64,000 bases of DNA from Poritiphilus sp965212595 (lineage in GTDB: Bacteria; Bacteroidota; Bacteroidia; Flavobacteriales; Flavobacteriaceae): positions 61,654 through 125,653 of the forward strand of contig CBDBVE010000021.1 in assembly GCA_965212595.1 (NCBI GenBank). The letters run 5' to 3'. A model generated the notes under the pieces. It had not been told where the DNA came from and did no database searches. It saw only the letters and a program-made list of their open reading frames with translations. Every line of letters starts with the position of its first letter. The stretch's first letter is position 1. Positions 51,435 through 64,000 of this stretch are shown here, piece by piece. A program made the translations under genes and the position numbers.

Positions 51435-54400
51435 ATGACATTGACTAAGCAGGGCCTGTATTTACCGGAATTTGAACATGACAATTGTGGAGCTGGTTTT
51501 ATTTGCAGTCTAAAGGGTGAAAAATCTAATATTATCATTCATAAAGCCCTGGAGATATTAGACAAATTAGAGCATCGTGGTGCGGTAAGCGCGGATGGAA
51601 AGACTGGAGATGGCGCAGGGATTTTGATAGATATTCCACATGAGTTTTTCATAGAGGCATGTGAGTTCGACCTGCCAGAACCTGGAAATTACGCAGTTAG
51701 CAATGTATTTTTGCCTCAAAAAGAAAATCAAAGAGATTTTTGTCAGACTGTCTTCGAAGAAAATATCAAAAAACAAGGCTTAAAACTCCTGGGCTGGAGG
51801 AACGTTCCGGTAAACAGATCGGTTCCCGGTAGAATTGCAATGGAAACCGAACCTTTCGTTAAACAGGTTTTTATCGCTAAAGAAGATAAGGAACAAGAGG
51901 AGTTCTACTTTAACCTAAAGCTGTTTACGGCGAGGAAAATTACCGAACACACTATTGCCAATTCTAAATTATCTGAGAGTCAGTTTTTCTACCTCCCCAG
52001 CCTTTCTACAAGGATTATCATTTTTAAAGGGCTGTTGATGCCTCAGGATATTAAGTTATACTACACAGATCTAATGGATCCTAAAGTAGTAACCAGGCTT
52101 GCTTTGGTTCATCAGCGATTTTCTACAAATACCTTCCCTACCTGGGACCTGGCACAGCCTTTTAGATACATGTGTCACAATGGTGAGATCAATACACTGA
52201 GAGGAAACGTTGCCAGAATGAGATCTCGCGAGGAGCTTCTTCAAAGTGAGCTGTTTGGGGAAGAAATCAAAAACATCCTTCCTATTATCCTACCTGGAAA
52301 ATCAGATTCGGCTACCATGGACATGGTTGTAGAACTCCTACTTATGACGGGGCGTTCCTTGCCAGAAGTAATGATGATATTGGTTCCTGAGGCCTGGGAG
52401 AAAAATACTGAAATGTCTGAAGTAAAAAGGGCGTTCTACGAATACCATTCCTGCCTGATGGAGCCCTGGGATGGCCCGGCTAGTATTCCTTTTACGGATG
52501 GAAACTACATAGGAGCGGTTTTGGATAGAAACGGATTGCGTCCATCGCGCTATTCGGTAACCAAAGATGGCTATGTAATTATGTCTTCGGAAACAGGTGT
52601 GATTGATATTGAACCCAAAAATGTCTCCTTACACGGTAGGCTAGAGCCGGGAAAAATGTTTCTGGTGAATATGGAGGAAGGACGCATCGTAAATGACGAA
52701 GAAATTAAAGAAGAGATTGCCAAACGCCATCCGTATAAAAAATGGCTAGACAAGAATATCGTGCATTTAAGAGATATCCCTTACAATGATTGCCCGCTTT
52801 TTCTAAATGAAGCAACGCTAGAAAAGAGAAAAGCTGTTTTTGGCTATACCCAGGAAGATATTAATACAATTATTCTGCCCATGGGAAAGAATGCCAAAGA
52901 ACCTATAGGTTCAATGGGATCTGATACTCCAATTGCAGTTTTATCTGAGCGTCCACAACTCATTTATAATTATTTTAAACAGCTTTTTGCTCAGGTAACC
53001 AATCCGCCGCTTGACGGAATCAGGGAAGAGTTAATCACCGACATAAGTCTGACCCTGGGTGAAGATCACAACATATTTGAATTTACGGAACTTCATTGTC
53101 GAAAATTGAAAATCCAAAACCCCGTAATTTCGAAAGAAGACCTGGATAAAATAAAAAATTATGATGCAAGCCCTGATTACAAAGTGGTTTCAATACCCAT
53201 ACTTTATGAAGCAAAAAAGGGGCATAATGGTCTGGAAGACGCCTTAGAGTCTATTCTAAATGAGGCCTCAGAAGCCATTGACCAATCTGCTAATATTATA
53301 ATTCTTTCCGATAGAAATACCAACAAAGAATTGGCTCCCATCCCAGCTGTTTTGGCTTGCTCTTTTGTAAACAGCGGACTTCAAAAATTAGGTAAGCGAT
53401 CTAAACTCAGTATCATTATAGAATCTGCAGAACCCAGAGAGGTCCATCATTTTACGGTATTATTTGGTTTTGGGGCAAGCGCAATCAACCCCTACCTGGT
53501 AAATGAGATAATCGGGGAGCAGATCGAGGAAAATGACATTACAGAATTCACCTTTGATGAGGCCATAAAGAATTACAACAAAGCAGTTGGGAAGGGAATC
53601 CTAAAGGTGATGAATAAGATAGGTATATCTACGCTTAATTCATATCGTGGATCACAGCTATTCGAGTGTATTGGAATCAACACCAAAGTGGTGGAGAAGT
53701 ATTTTCCGGGAACACCCACAAGAATACAAGGAATAGGTTTATACGAAATTGAAAAAGAAATAGCCAAGAGGCATAAAAAGGCTTATGCCGAAAAGCAGAT
53801 CGCCGCAAATCTGGAACTCGAAGTAGGTGGTGAATACCGCTGGAGACGAGACGGGGAGAAGCATATGTTTAACCCCTTATCTATCGCGAAATTACAGAAG
53901 GCAGTCCGGGGAAATGAACCCGAGACCTATAAGGAGTTTTCAGAAATGGTGAACGAACAGTCAAAGAACCTTTTAACCATTCGCGGTCTGTTTGAGTTTT
54001 CAAATTACGATCCTATACCGCTGGACGAGGTAGAACCCTGGACAGAAATTGTCAAACGGTTCAAAACCGGGGCGATGTCTTACGGCTCGATAAGCAAGGA
54101 AGCTCATGAGAATTTAGCGATAGCAATGAACAGAATTGGCGGAAAGAGCAATTCTGGAGAAGGGGGCGAAGACGCTGAAAGATTTTACAAGAATGAGACT
54201 GGAGACTGGCGTAACAGTGCTATAAAACAAGTTGCTTCCGGAAGATTTGGGGTTACTTCAAACTATTTGACCAATGCTCAGGAAATTCAAATAAAAATGG
54301 CCCAAGGAGCCAAGCCTGGTGAGGGAGGGCAACTTCCTGGACCCAAGGTCAATCCCTCTATTGCCAAAACGAGAAATTCTACACCCTATGTAGGATTGAT

Positions 54401-55943
54401 TTCACCTCCCCCACATCATGATATTTATTCCATTGAAGACCTTTCTCAACTAATTTACGATCTGAAGTCCGCCAATAGACAGGCCAGGATCAATGTAAAA
54501 TTGGTGTCGGAAGTAGGTGTAGGTACCGTAGCCGCTGGTGTTGCCAAAGCTAAGGCAGATGTTATATTGATTTCAGGCTTTGACGGAGGAACGGGAGCAT
54601 CGCCCCTGACCTCTCTTAAACATGCCGGTTTACCGTGGGAATTAGGAATTGCGGAAGCACAGCAAACACTGGTAATGAACGATCTTCGCAACCGTATAAT
54701 ACTCGAGTGTGATGGGCAATTAAAAACGGGAAGAGATGTTGCTGTGGCTTGTTTACTGGGAGCTGAGGAATTTGGCTTTGCAACAGCTCCACTGGTTGCC
54801 TCTGGGTGCATTATGATGCGGGTGTGCCACCTCAATACTTGTCCGGTTGGAATTGCCACTCAAAATCCTGAACTCAGGAAGAAGTTTGAGGGAAAACCAG
54901 AGCACGTTGTGAACTACATGTACTTTGTAGCCCAGGAATTACGAGAGATCATGGCTCAATTAGGATTTAGGACTGTTAATGAAATGGTAGGACAGGTACA
55001 GAAACTAGATCGAAAGAAGGCCATAGATCATTACAAGGCTTCGGGCATTGATCTCAGTCCTATTTTGCATCAGGTCGATGTTCCTAAGGGAACCAAATTT
55101 TACCACTGCCAGGAACAAAAACACGACGTTGACAGGTCTATTGAATTTGAAATAATAGAGAAAGCCACACCTTCATTATTTAGAAAAGAAAAGCTGACTT
55201 TAGACTTTCCAATCCACAATACAGACAGGGCGGTTGGTGCGATTATCAGCAATGAAATTTCAAAAACCTATGGAGCTGAAGGCCTACCTATAAATACCTT
55301 GAGGATAAATTTTACCGGCTCTGCAGGTCAGAGTTTTGGCGCATTCGCCACAAGGGGGCTCACGCTTACCGTAAACGGAAATACGAATGACTATTTAGGC
55401 AAGGGGCTATCTGGGGCCAAATTAGTAATAAAGGTACCGGAAGGCGCGACCTTTGTCCCTGAGGAAAACGTAATTACAGGAAATGTTACTTTATATGGGG
55501 CAACGGCAGGTAGGGCTTATATTAATGGAAAAGCCGGAGAGCGGTTCTGTGTTCGAAATTCAGGTGCCAAAACTGTAGTGGAAGGAATTGGAGATCATGG
55601 CTGCGAATATATGACAGGTGGTGTTGCGGTTATCCTAGGGGAAGTAGGCCGCAACTTTGGAGCGGGAATGAGTGGAGGTATCGCTTATATCTATGATAAG
55701 AACAAAACCTTTGAGGCAAAGTGCAATAAAGATGCCTTGAACTTATTAGCCGTTGAAGAAGAGGAAGATATTACGCAATTGCGAGAGCTTGTGGAAAGCC
55801 ACTACAACTACACTATGAGTCCCTTGGCCCAGCGAATTCTGGAAAATTGGGAAAGTTGCCTTCCTAAATTTATAAAAGTATTCCCTGAGGAGTACAGGCA
55901 GGCCTTAATTAGATTAGAAGAGGAAAAATTACAGACCACATAA
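51435..55943 (+). CDS. gltB: Glutamate synthase large subunit
   Basis: 1,502 residues. The N-terminal Ntn amidotransferase (about 18-430) has Cys18 in HDNCGAGFICSL, likely exposed after removal of the propeptide. A central and FMN-binding domain (about 780-1200) holds GGKSNSGEGGED and the 3Fe-4S cysteines CIMMRVCHLNTCPVGIATQ. The C-terminal beta-helix (about 1270-1470) has G-x-x-x-x repeats. GltB moves the amide of glutamine to 2-oxoglutarate. gltD begins 8 bases downstream. Confidence 0.97.
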   Translation: MTLTKQGLYLPEFEHDNCGAGFICSLKGEKSNIIIHKALEILDKLEHRGAVSADGKTGDGAGILIDIPHEFFIEACEFDLPEPGNYAVSNVFLPQKENQRDFCQTVFEENIKKQGLKLLGWRNVPVNRSVPGRIAMETEPFVKQVFIAKEDKEQEEFYFNLKLFTARKITEHTIANSKLSESQFFYLPSLSTRIIIFKGLLMPQDIKLYYTDLMDPKVVTRLALVHQRFSTNTFPTWDLAQPFRYMCHNGEINTLRGNVARMRSREELLQSELFGEEIKNILPIILPGKSDSATMDMVVELLLMTGRSLPEVMMILVPEAWEKNTEMSEVKRAFYEYHSCLMEPWDGPASIPFTDGNYIGAVLDRNGLRPSRYSVTKDGYVIMSSETGVIDIEPKNVSLHGRLEPGKMFLVNMEEGRIVNDEEIKEEIAKRHPYKKWLDKNIVHLRDIPYNDCPLFLNEATLEKRKAVFGYTQEDINTIILPMGKNAKEPIGSMGSDTPIAVLSERPQLIYNYFKQLFAQVTNPPLDGIREELITDISLTLGEDHNIFEFTELHCRKLKIQNPVISKEDLDKIKNYDASPDYKVVSIPILYEAKKGHNGLEDALESILNEASEAIDQSANIIILSDRNTNKELAPIPAVLACSFVNSGLQKLGKRSKLSIIIESAEPREVHHFTVLFGFGASAINPYLVNEIIGEQIEENDITEFTFDEAIKNYNKAVGKGILKVMNKIGISTLNSYRGSQLFECIGINTKVVEKYFPGTPTRIQGIGLYEIEKEIAKRHKKAYAEKQIAANLELEVGGEYRWRRDGEKHMFNPLSIAKLQKAVRGNEPETYKEFSEMVNEQSKNLLTIRGLFEFSNYDPIPLDEVEPWTEIVKRFKTGAMSYGSISKEAHENLAIAMNRIGGKSNSGEGGEDAERFYKNETGDWRNSAIKQVASGRFGVTSNYLTNAQEIQIKMAQGAKPGEGGQLPGPKVNPSIAKTRNSTPYVGLISPPPHHDIYSIEDLSQLIYDLKSANRQARINVKLVSEVGVGTVAAGVAKAKADVILISGFDGGTGASPLTSLKHAGLPWELGIAEAQQTLVMNDLRNRIILECDGQLKTGRDVAVACLLGAEEFGFATAPLVASGCIMMRVCHLNTCPVGIATQNPELRKKFEGKPEHVVNYMYFVAQELREIMAQLGFRTVNEMVGQVQKLDRKKAIDHYKASGIDLSPILHQVDVPKGTKFYHCQEQKHDVDRSIEFEIIEKATPSLFRKEKLTLDFPIHNTDRAVGAIISNEISKTYGAEGLPINTLRINFTGSAGQSFGAFATRGLTLTVNGNTNDYLGKGLSGAKLVIKVPEGATFVPEENVITGNVTLYGATAGRAYINGKAGERFCVRNSGAKTVVEGIGDHGCEYMTGGVAVILGEVGRNFGAGMSGGIAYIYDKNKTFEAKCNKDALNLLAVEEEEDITQLRELVESHYNYTMSPLAQRILENWESCLPKFIKVFPEEYRQALIRLEEEKLQTT

Positions 55944-55950
55944 GAAGTGT

Positions 55951-57417
55951 ATGGGAAAGATTACCGGATTCTTAGAATACAATAGAAAAGATGAGCAATA
56001 TGCTCCTGTAAAAGATCGGATAAAAAATTTCAAAGAGTTTACCAAACCGCTGAAAGAAAAGGTCTTGAAAGAGCAGGGTGCCCGTTGCATGGATTGTGGT
56101 ATTCCTTTTTGTCACAGTGGATGCCCCTTAGGTAACTTGATCCCAGATTTCAATGACGCCGTTTATCGGGGTAAATGGAAGAAGGCGACAGAAATTTTAC
56201 ACGCCACCAACAATTTCCCTGAGTTTACAGGAAGGTTATGTCCCGCACCCTGCGAAGAAGCTTGTGTCCTGGGAATAAATGAAGACCCTGTAACCATTGA
56301 AAACATAGAAAAAAATATCGCGGAAACCGCTTTTAGAGAGGGATGGATCGTTCCAGAGCCGCCCAAAACAAGAACTGGGAAAACCGTTGCCGTAGTTGGT
56401 TCCGGGCCTGCAGGATTGGCTGCTGCGCAGCAATTAAACCGGGCAGGGCATGCGGTAACTGTTTTCGAGCGGGATGAAAAGCCGGGTGGTTTACTCCGTT
56501 ACGGAATCCCAGACTTTAAGATGGAAAAGCACATTATAGATCGCAGATTGCAGATTCTCGAAAAAGAAGGCATAAAGTTCAAGTGTGGTATTGAGGTTGG
56601 CTTGGCGGTTACTGGTCCTGAACTGACGGAGGAATTTGATGCTGTAGTTCTTTGCGGAGGAGCTACGGTAAGGCGAGGGTTACCTATTGAAGGTGCTCAG
56701 GTAAATGGTGTTGTACAAGCTATGGATTTTCTCGCCCAGAATAATCGCAGGGTAGATGGAGTTAAAGATCTGGGAGAAGAGATTACGGCTACAGATAAAG
56801 ATGTCATTGTCATTGGGGGTGGAGATACGGGATCTGATTGTATCGGTACTTCTTTTAGGCAGGGCGCAAAATCAGTGACGAATTTTGAAATTTTAGACAA
56901 ACCAACTTCAGACAGACCTGAAGAACAACCCTGGCCTTTTTGGCCTATGCGTTTAAGAACGAGCTCTTCTCACAAAGAAGGGGCAGAACGTTACTTCAGT
57001 ATTTCTACAAAGAGGTTTAAGGCAGGTGCCGATGGGAACCTAAAAAGCCTGGTCACGGTAGAAGTTGAATGGGACAAAAAACCAGGAGAACGCCCTGTTT
57101 TGAAAGAGATTGAGGGTACAGAAAAAGAATGGAAGTGCGAATTAGTATTACTTGCACTGGGTTTTACCGGGTCTGAAATGACCTTAGCCGAACAGTTAGG
57201 TTTAGAAACAGATCCTAGAACCAATATCAAGGCTTCGGTTAAAAACTATCATAGCAATGTCCCCGGAGTATTCGTGGCAGGAGACCAAAGAAGAGGGCAA
57301 TCACTTATCGTATGGGCTATTGCTGAAGGCAGACAGGCTGCCTATCATGTTGACACTTATTTAATGGGGAGCTCTCATTTACCTTTAAAGGGCGAGGGAG
57401 ATCTTCCCCGAATTTGA
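55951..57417 (+). CDS. gltD: Glutamate synthase small subunit
   Basis: 488 residues. The N-terminal cysteine cluster CMDCGIPFCHSGCPLGNLIPDF holds 4Fe-4S centres. The FAD motif is VVGSGPAGLAAAQQL and the NAD(P)H motif VIGGGDTGSDCIG. The C-terminal VFVAGDQRRGQSLIVWAIAEGRQAA is the family signature. It provides electrons to GltB. Transcribed with gltB. Confidence 0.97.
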   Translation: MGKITGFLEYNRKDEQYAPVKDRIKNFKEFTKPLKEKVLKEQGARCMDCGIPFCHSGCPLGNLIPDFNDAVYRGKWKKATEILHATNNFPEFTGRLCPAPCEEACVLGINEDPVTIENIEKNIAETAFREGWIVPEPPKTRTGKTVAVVGSGPAGLAAAQQLNRAGHAVTVFERDEKPGGLLRYGIPDFKMEKHIIDRRLQILEKEGIKFKCGIEVGLAVTGPELTEEFDAVVLCGGATVRRGLPIEGAQVNGVVQAMDFLAQNNRRVDGVKDLGEEITATDKDVIVIGGGDTGSDCIGTSFRQGAKSVTNFEILDKPTSDRPEEQPWPFWPMRLRTSSSHKEGAERYFSISTKRFKAGADGNLKSLVTVEVEWDKKPGERPVLKEIEGTEKEWKCELVLLALGFTGSEMTLAEQLGLETDPRTNIKASVKNYHSNVPGVFVAGDQRRGQSLIVWAIAEGRQAAYHVDTYLMGSSHLPLKGEGDLPRI

Positions 57418-57439
57418 ATTAGTTATTGTTTGAGTGGAA

Positions 57440-57475
57440 TAAGGGCCGTTCTGTGGTGGAGCGGTCTTTGTTTTT
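57440..57475 (+). terminator. gltBD terminator
   Basis: GGCCGTTC and GAGCGGTC form a stem with wobble pairs and a loop of about 7 bases, followed by TTTGTTTTTTT. It lies 22 bases after the gltD stop. Confidence 0.7.
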
Positions 57476-57508
57476 TTAGATCCTGGCAGATTTCCCTCCT
57501 TTTGAGAA

Positions 57509-57542
57509 TAAAAAAGGCCCCTCACATAATGTGAAGGGCCTC
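57509..57542 (-). terminator. rRNA operon terminator
   Basis: On the minus strand AGGCCCTTCACAT and ATGTGAGGGGCCT form a long stem with a small loop and one mismatch, followed by TTTTTTATT. It sits just after the 5S gene. Confidence 0.9.
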
Positions 57543-57545
57543 GAA

Positions 57546-57655
57546 TAAGGCGGCGGCCTACTCTCCCACCTGGTTTGGCAGTACCATCGGCGCAGACGGG
57601 CTTAACTTCCCTGTTCGGAATGGAAAGGGGTGGGCCCCGTCGCCATGGCCACCCG
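57546..57655 (-). rRNA. rrf: 5S ribosomal RNA
   Basis: About 110 nt, with core sequences such as CCATTCCGAACAGGGAAGTTAAGC and a 3' end pairing with the 5' end. Termini are estimated by comparison with known 5S. Confidence 0.92.
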
Positions 57656-57854
57656 AATTGTAAGTAGTTAGTGGGTTAGTGAATCAGTTTGTTAGTACTA
57701 ATTCCGATTTCACTTGCTCACTATCTACCACCACGCCTTTAGCGTGGCATATATCGTAACATATTGGAAGAAAAAAACGAACCTTAATAAAGTAGGATAA
57801 AGAAAAATAAAGTGTACTTGACAAGCACTTTGCTTTACAGTACTACAATGCTTC
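57656..57854 (-). other. 23S-5S spacer
   Basis: About 200 bases. It includes hairpin CCACGC-ctttа-GCGTGG at 57731-57747, which also appears in two helices of the 23S gene. No tRNA is found here. Confidence 0.5.
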
Positions 57855-60727
<2,873 letters not shown>

Positions 60728-60902
60728 AGCATCGTATTCTATTAGCCTAGTACTCATCGTACTCTTTATTTCTCTCTATCTTTACTTTGATTCGTGTTTT
60801 CCCAATTGATCGTACCTTTTAAAAAAAAATACAACCAATCGTTTTTCCAATATGTCAATGAACTTTTCAATAATTAATAATGAATAATTACTAATTATTA
60901 AT

Positions 60903-60977
<75 letters not shown>

Positions 60978-61300
60978 TTACTTGCAGTTGGCAGTATCAG
61001 TATTCAGTAATCAGTTTGAACTTTGATGTACTGCGTACCGCAAACTGCGTACTGTAAACTGGGTGCTCAACTTCTAAAATTTCCAATATCGTATTCTCAA
61101 TGAACTTAAATTCAATAACCATTTAGCATTTAGCAAGTAACAATGCCTGACATTGTTAACTGTTTATTGCTAATTGATCATTGTAACTCGTAGTCTCCCC
61201 GCCTTAGGCGGGATTAATTCCCACTGCAATATCCATTCGCAACTAAACTTGCTCCTGAATCTTGGCGGTCATTAACAGGCATCTGCCTTCGCCTACTTTG
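60978..61300 (-). other. Ile-Ala spacer of the rRNA operon, repeat-like strings
   Basis: About 320 bases with degenerate repeat strings, such as CAGTAATCAG near 61002 and TACTGCGTAC/ACTGCGTACTG near 61030, a hairpin CCCGCC/GGCGGG near 61203, and no further gene. Confidence 0.5.
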
Positions 61301-61374
61301 TAGTCTCAGGCAGACTCGAACTGCCGACCTCTACATTATCAGTGTAGCGCTCTAACCAGCTGAGCTATGAGACT
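61301..61374 (-). tRNA. tRNA-Ile(GAT)
   Basis: Cloverleaf of 74 nt: acceptor AGTCTCA/TGAGACT, anticodon stem CTACA/TGTAG with loop CTGATAA (anticodon GAT), T-arm GGCAG TTCGAGT CTGCC. Standard in the 16S-23S spacer of Bacteroidota. Confidence 0.95.
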
Positions 61375-61493
61375 GCATTTATTTATAATGACAGACAACA
61401 AAAAAACTAAAAACAATAAAAACCAAAAAGGACGGAAATTCCTATTTCCTTAAAATCAAATCGTCGTAAATGTAATCAAAGTACCTCTTCTCT

Positions 61494-63017
<1,524 letters not shown>

Positions 63018-63329
63018 GTTTATTTTTAAATATCTGTCGATACTTACAATTACATAAACAAGTAAAGTAGTTCTAAAAAAAATCAGATCCCGCCCTCTTA
63101 TTTGGTCTTTATCTATTCTTAATCTATTTCTTAACGCTTCGCTTATACCTCTTGCTAAAAAAGTATAAACCTTACTTCTTCTTTCTTGTACAAAAGAAGA
63201 ACGCTGTCTGTCAATATGTCAATGAACATTCTCAAAATATTGAAAAAGAAAAAATCAAATCCCGAAAGATTTGCATCCATATCCCTCTTCCAATATCGCC
63301 CCTATTGTGTATCACTCTAAAAGCGGGTG
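63018..63329 (-). other. rRNA operon leader region
   Basis: About 310 bases between the promoter and the 16S gene. A-rich stretches are present; I see no gene. Confidence 0.5.
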
Positions 63330-63360
63330 CAAATATAGAGGACTTTTTTTGTCTGTACAA
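63330..63360 (-). promoter_or_regulatory. rRNA operon promoter
   Basis: On the minus strand TTG (63358-63360) and TATATTTG (63330-63337) are separated by 20 bases, an exact fit to the TTG-N(17-23)-TAnnTTTG pattern. It lies about 310 bases before the 16S gene and has an A-rich run between the boxes. Confidence 0.85.
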
Positions 63361-63447
63361 TACCTAAAGCAAAAAAAATTTTACCTTATCCCGAAAAAAA
63401 GATAACATCTTGTATTACAATTAGTTATAGGCTCAAAAAAAAGCAAA

Positions 63448-63535
63448 GCGGGGCAGGGATTAAGCGCTTGTCTGAGCTCCTCCTCCTACGCTACTCCTGT
63501 AGCTAAGGAGGATAGCGAGTAGCGAAAGCCCGATT
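63448..63535 (+). ncRNA. Possible Flavo-1-type RNA element
   Basis: GGGGCAGGGATTAAGCG at the left and AGCGAAAGCCCG at the right form the paired frame that I remember from the Bacteroidota element described as Flavo-1. Between them lies a longer inner hairpin (TCCTCCTACGCTAC/GTAGCTAAGGAGGA). This is identification from memory; a covariance search against Rfam is needed. Confidence 0.45.
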
Positions 63536-63619
63536 CAACGAAGCAATTGCGAAGTTGTGGCCCCCAAAATTAATGATGAAACGGCCTAAATAACCTTTGA
63601 AAAATTCGCAATGGTTTTG

Positions 63620-64000
63620 CTATGAGAAGAAATTCCAAACAAGTCCGAATCGGATCACAAAATCGCGATAGGGATAGTTTGGCGCTGCGTAAAAATTATT
63701 ATCACTAAATGAAGAGTTGAAATGTTCTGCCTTAAGATAGACTCTTGTTTGTCTTATTTTGGCATTAATAAAAAAGTCGAGCATAGGAAACCCTCCCAAC
63801 TCTTCCCGGTTCTGAGTGTAGAACTCACCCAGCAAGGGGTTATAGGCATTCATATTGTATTTCGTAAAATACTTAAAGGTCACTCCGGTCTGAATGTACA
63901 TCGCCTTTTTAAAAACGTGGCTCGAGTAATACAAGGTATTCCGTGTAACCAATTCAGGAACATTCAATACCGTATTGCTTTGGGAAACATTTTGATACAT
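63620..64000 (-). CDS. Putative porin, C-terminal part
   Basis: The last 126 residues of an outer-membrane barrel, cut by the window edge. Alternating aromatic strands (TLYYSSHVFKKAMYIQTGVTFKYFTKY; QTRVYLKAEHFNSSFS) and a C-terminal strand ending RFGLVWNFFS are typical. The family called putative porin in Bacteroidota fits. The N-terminus is not available. Confidence 0.75.
   Translation of the reverse strand: MYQNVSQSNTVLNVPELVTRNTLYYSSHVFKKAMYIQTGVTFKYFTKYNMNAYNPLLGEFYTQNREELGGFPMLDFFINAKIRQTRVYLKAEHFNSSFSDNNFYAAPNYPYRDFVIRFGLVWNFFS

Overview
The window is a piece of a chromosome from a member of the Bacteroidota, very probably a marine Flavobacteriaceae species. Three things support this. 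The 16S and 23S genes are of Bacteroidota type. The gliding/type IX secretion genes gldJ and porV are present. Several upstream regions carry the Bacteroidota promoter signature TTG-N(about 20)-TAnnTTTG, best seen before the rRNA operon and before the acyl-CoA dehydrogenase gene. Most of the window is ordinary core metabolism, with no prophage, transposase, integrase or CRISPR array.

Layout. 1-4.3 kb: the end of an SDR gene, a TPR protein, a DoxX protein, and a LytTR-type regulator with its sensor kinase. 4.3-10.2 kb (minus strand): a decayed S9 peptidase, a DUF4136 lipoprotein, obgE, a frameshifted acetyltransferase and a fused hpt-adk gene. 10.2-15 kb (plus): purK-purE, an M3 peptidase, and an ECF sigma/anti-sigma pair. 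15-24.8 kb: a UbiA-like protein, gcvP, a ketoacyl synthase III/methyltransferase/glycosyltransferase cluster, a PafA-like phosphatase and an MlaE-MlaF pair. 24.8-33.8 kb (mostly minus): DUF389 protein, manC, a SprT-like protein, two broken small genes (TfoX-like and VOC), an SDR, an M28 peptidase, pdhC-pdhA and cdd. 33.9-40.9 kb: porV and gldJ diverge from a 485-bp gap where relatives carry porU, followed by murF, an ABC permease/ATPase pair and a DCC protein. 41.1-43.7 kb: two tRNA-Val genes, each followed by a terminator and an array of about 100-bp double-hairpin repeats. 43.7-49.7 kb (minus): glutamate-type dehydrogenase, nhaD, exbB, broken exbD, a TonB-like protein and folC. 50-57.4 kb (plus): acyl-CoA dehydrogenase and gltB-gltD. 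57.5-63 kb (minus): a complete 16S-Ile-Ala-23S-5S rRNA operon. The window ends inside a putative porin.

The genes form sensible local groups: purine synthesis and salvage (purK, purE, hpt-adk), nitrogen assimilation (gltBD and a Glu-type dehydrogenase), pyruvate and glycine oxidation (pdhA, pdhC, gcvP), and envelope transport (porV, gldJ, MlaEF, Exb/TonB).

Two things stand out. First, the paired tRNA-Val modules carry structured tandem repeats whose stems change in a compensatory way between copies. These are the best candidate here for an undescribed element. Second, there is an unusual density of broken genes (S9 peptidase, acetyltransferase, TfoX-like, VOC, exbD, and the tail of an ABC ATPase), and porU is absent from its usual place. 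Several lesions are one extra base in an A-run, so assembly error has to be excluded before real gene decay is claimed for those. The nonsense mutations and the internal deletion cannot be explained that way.
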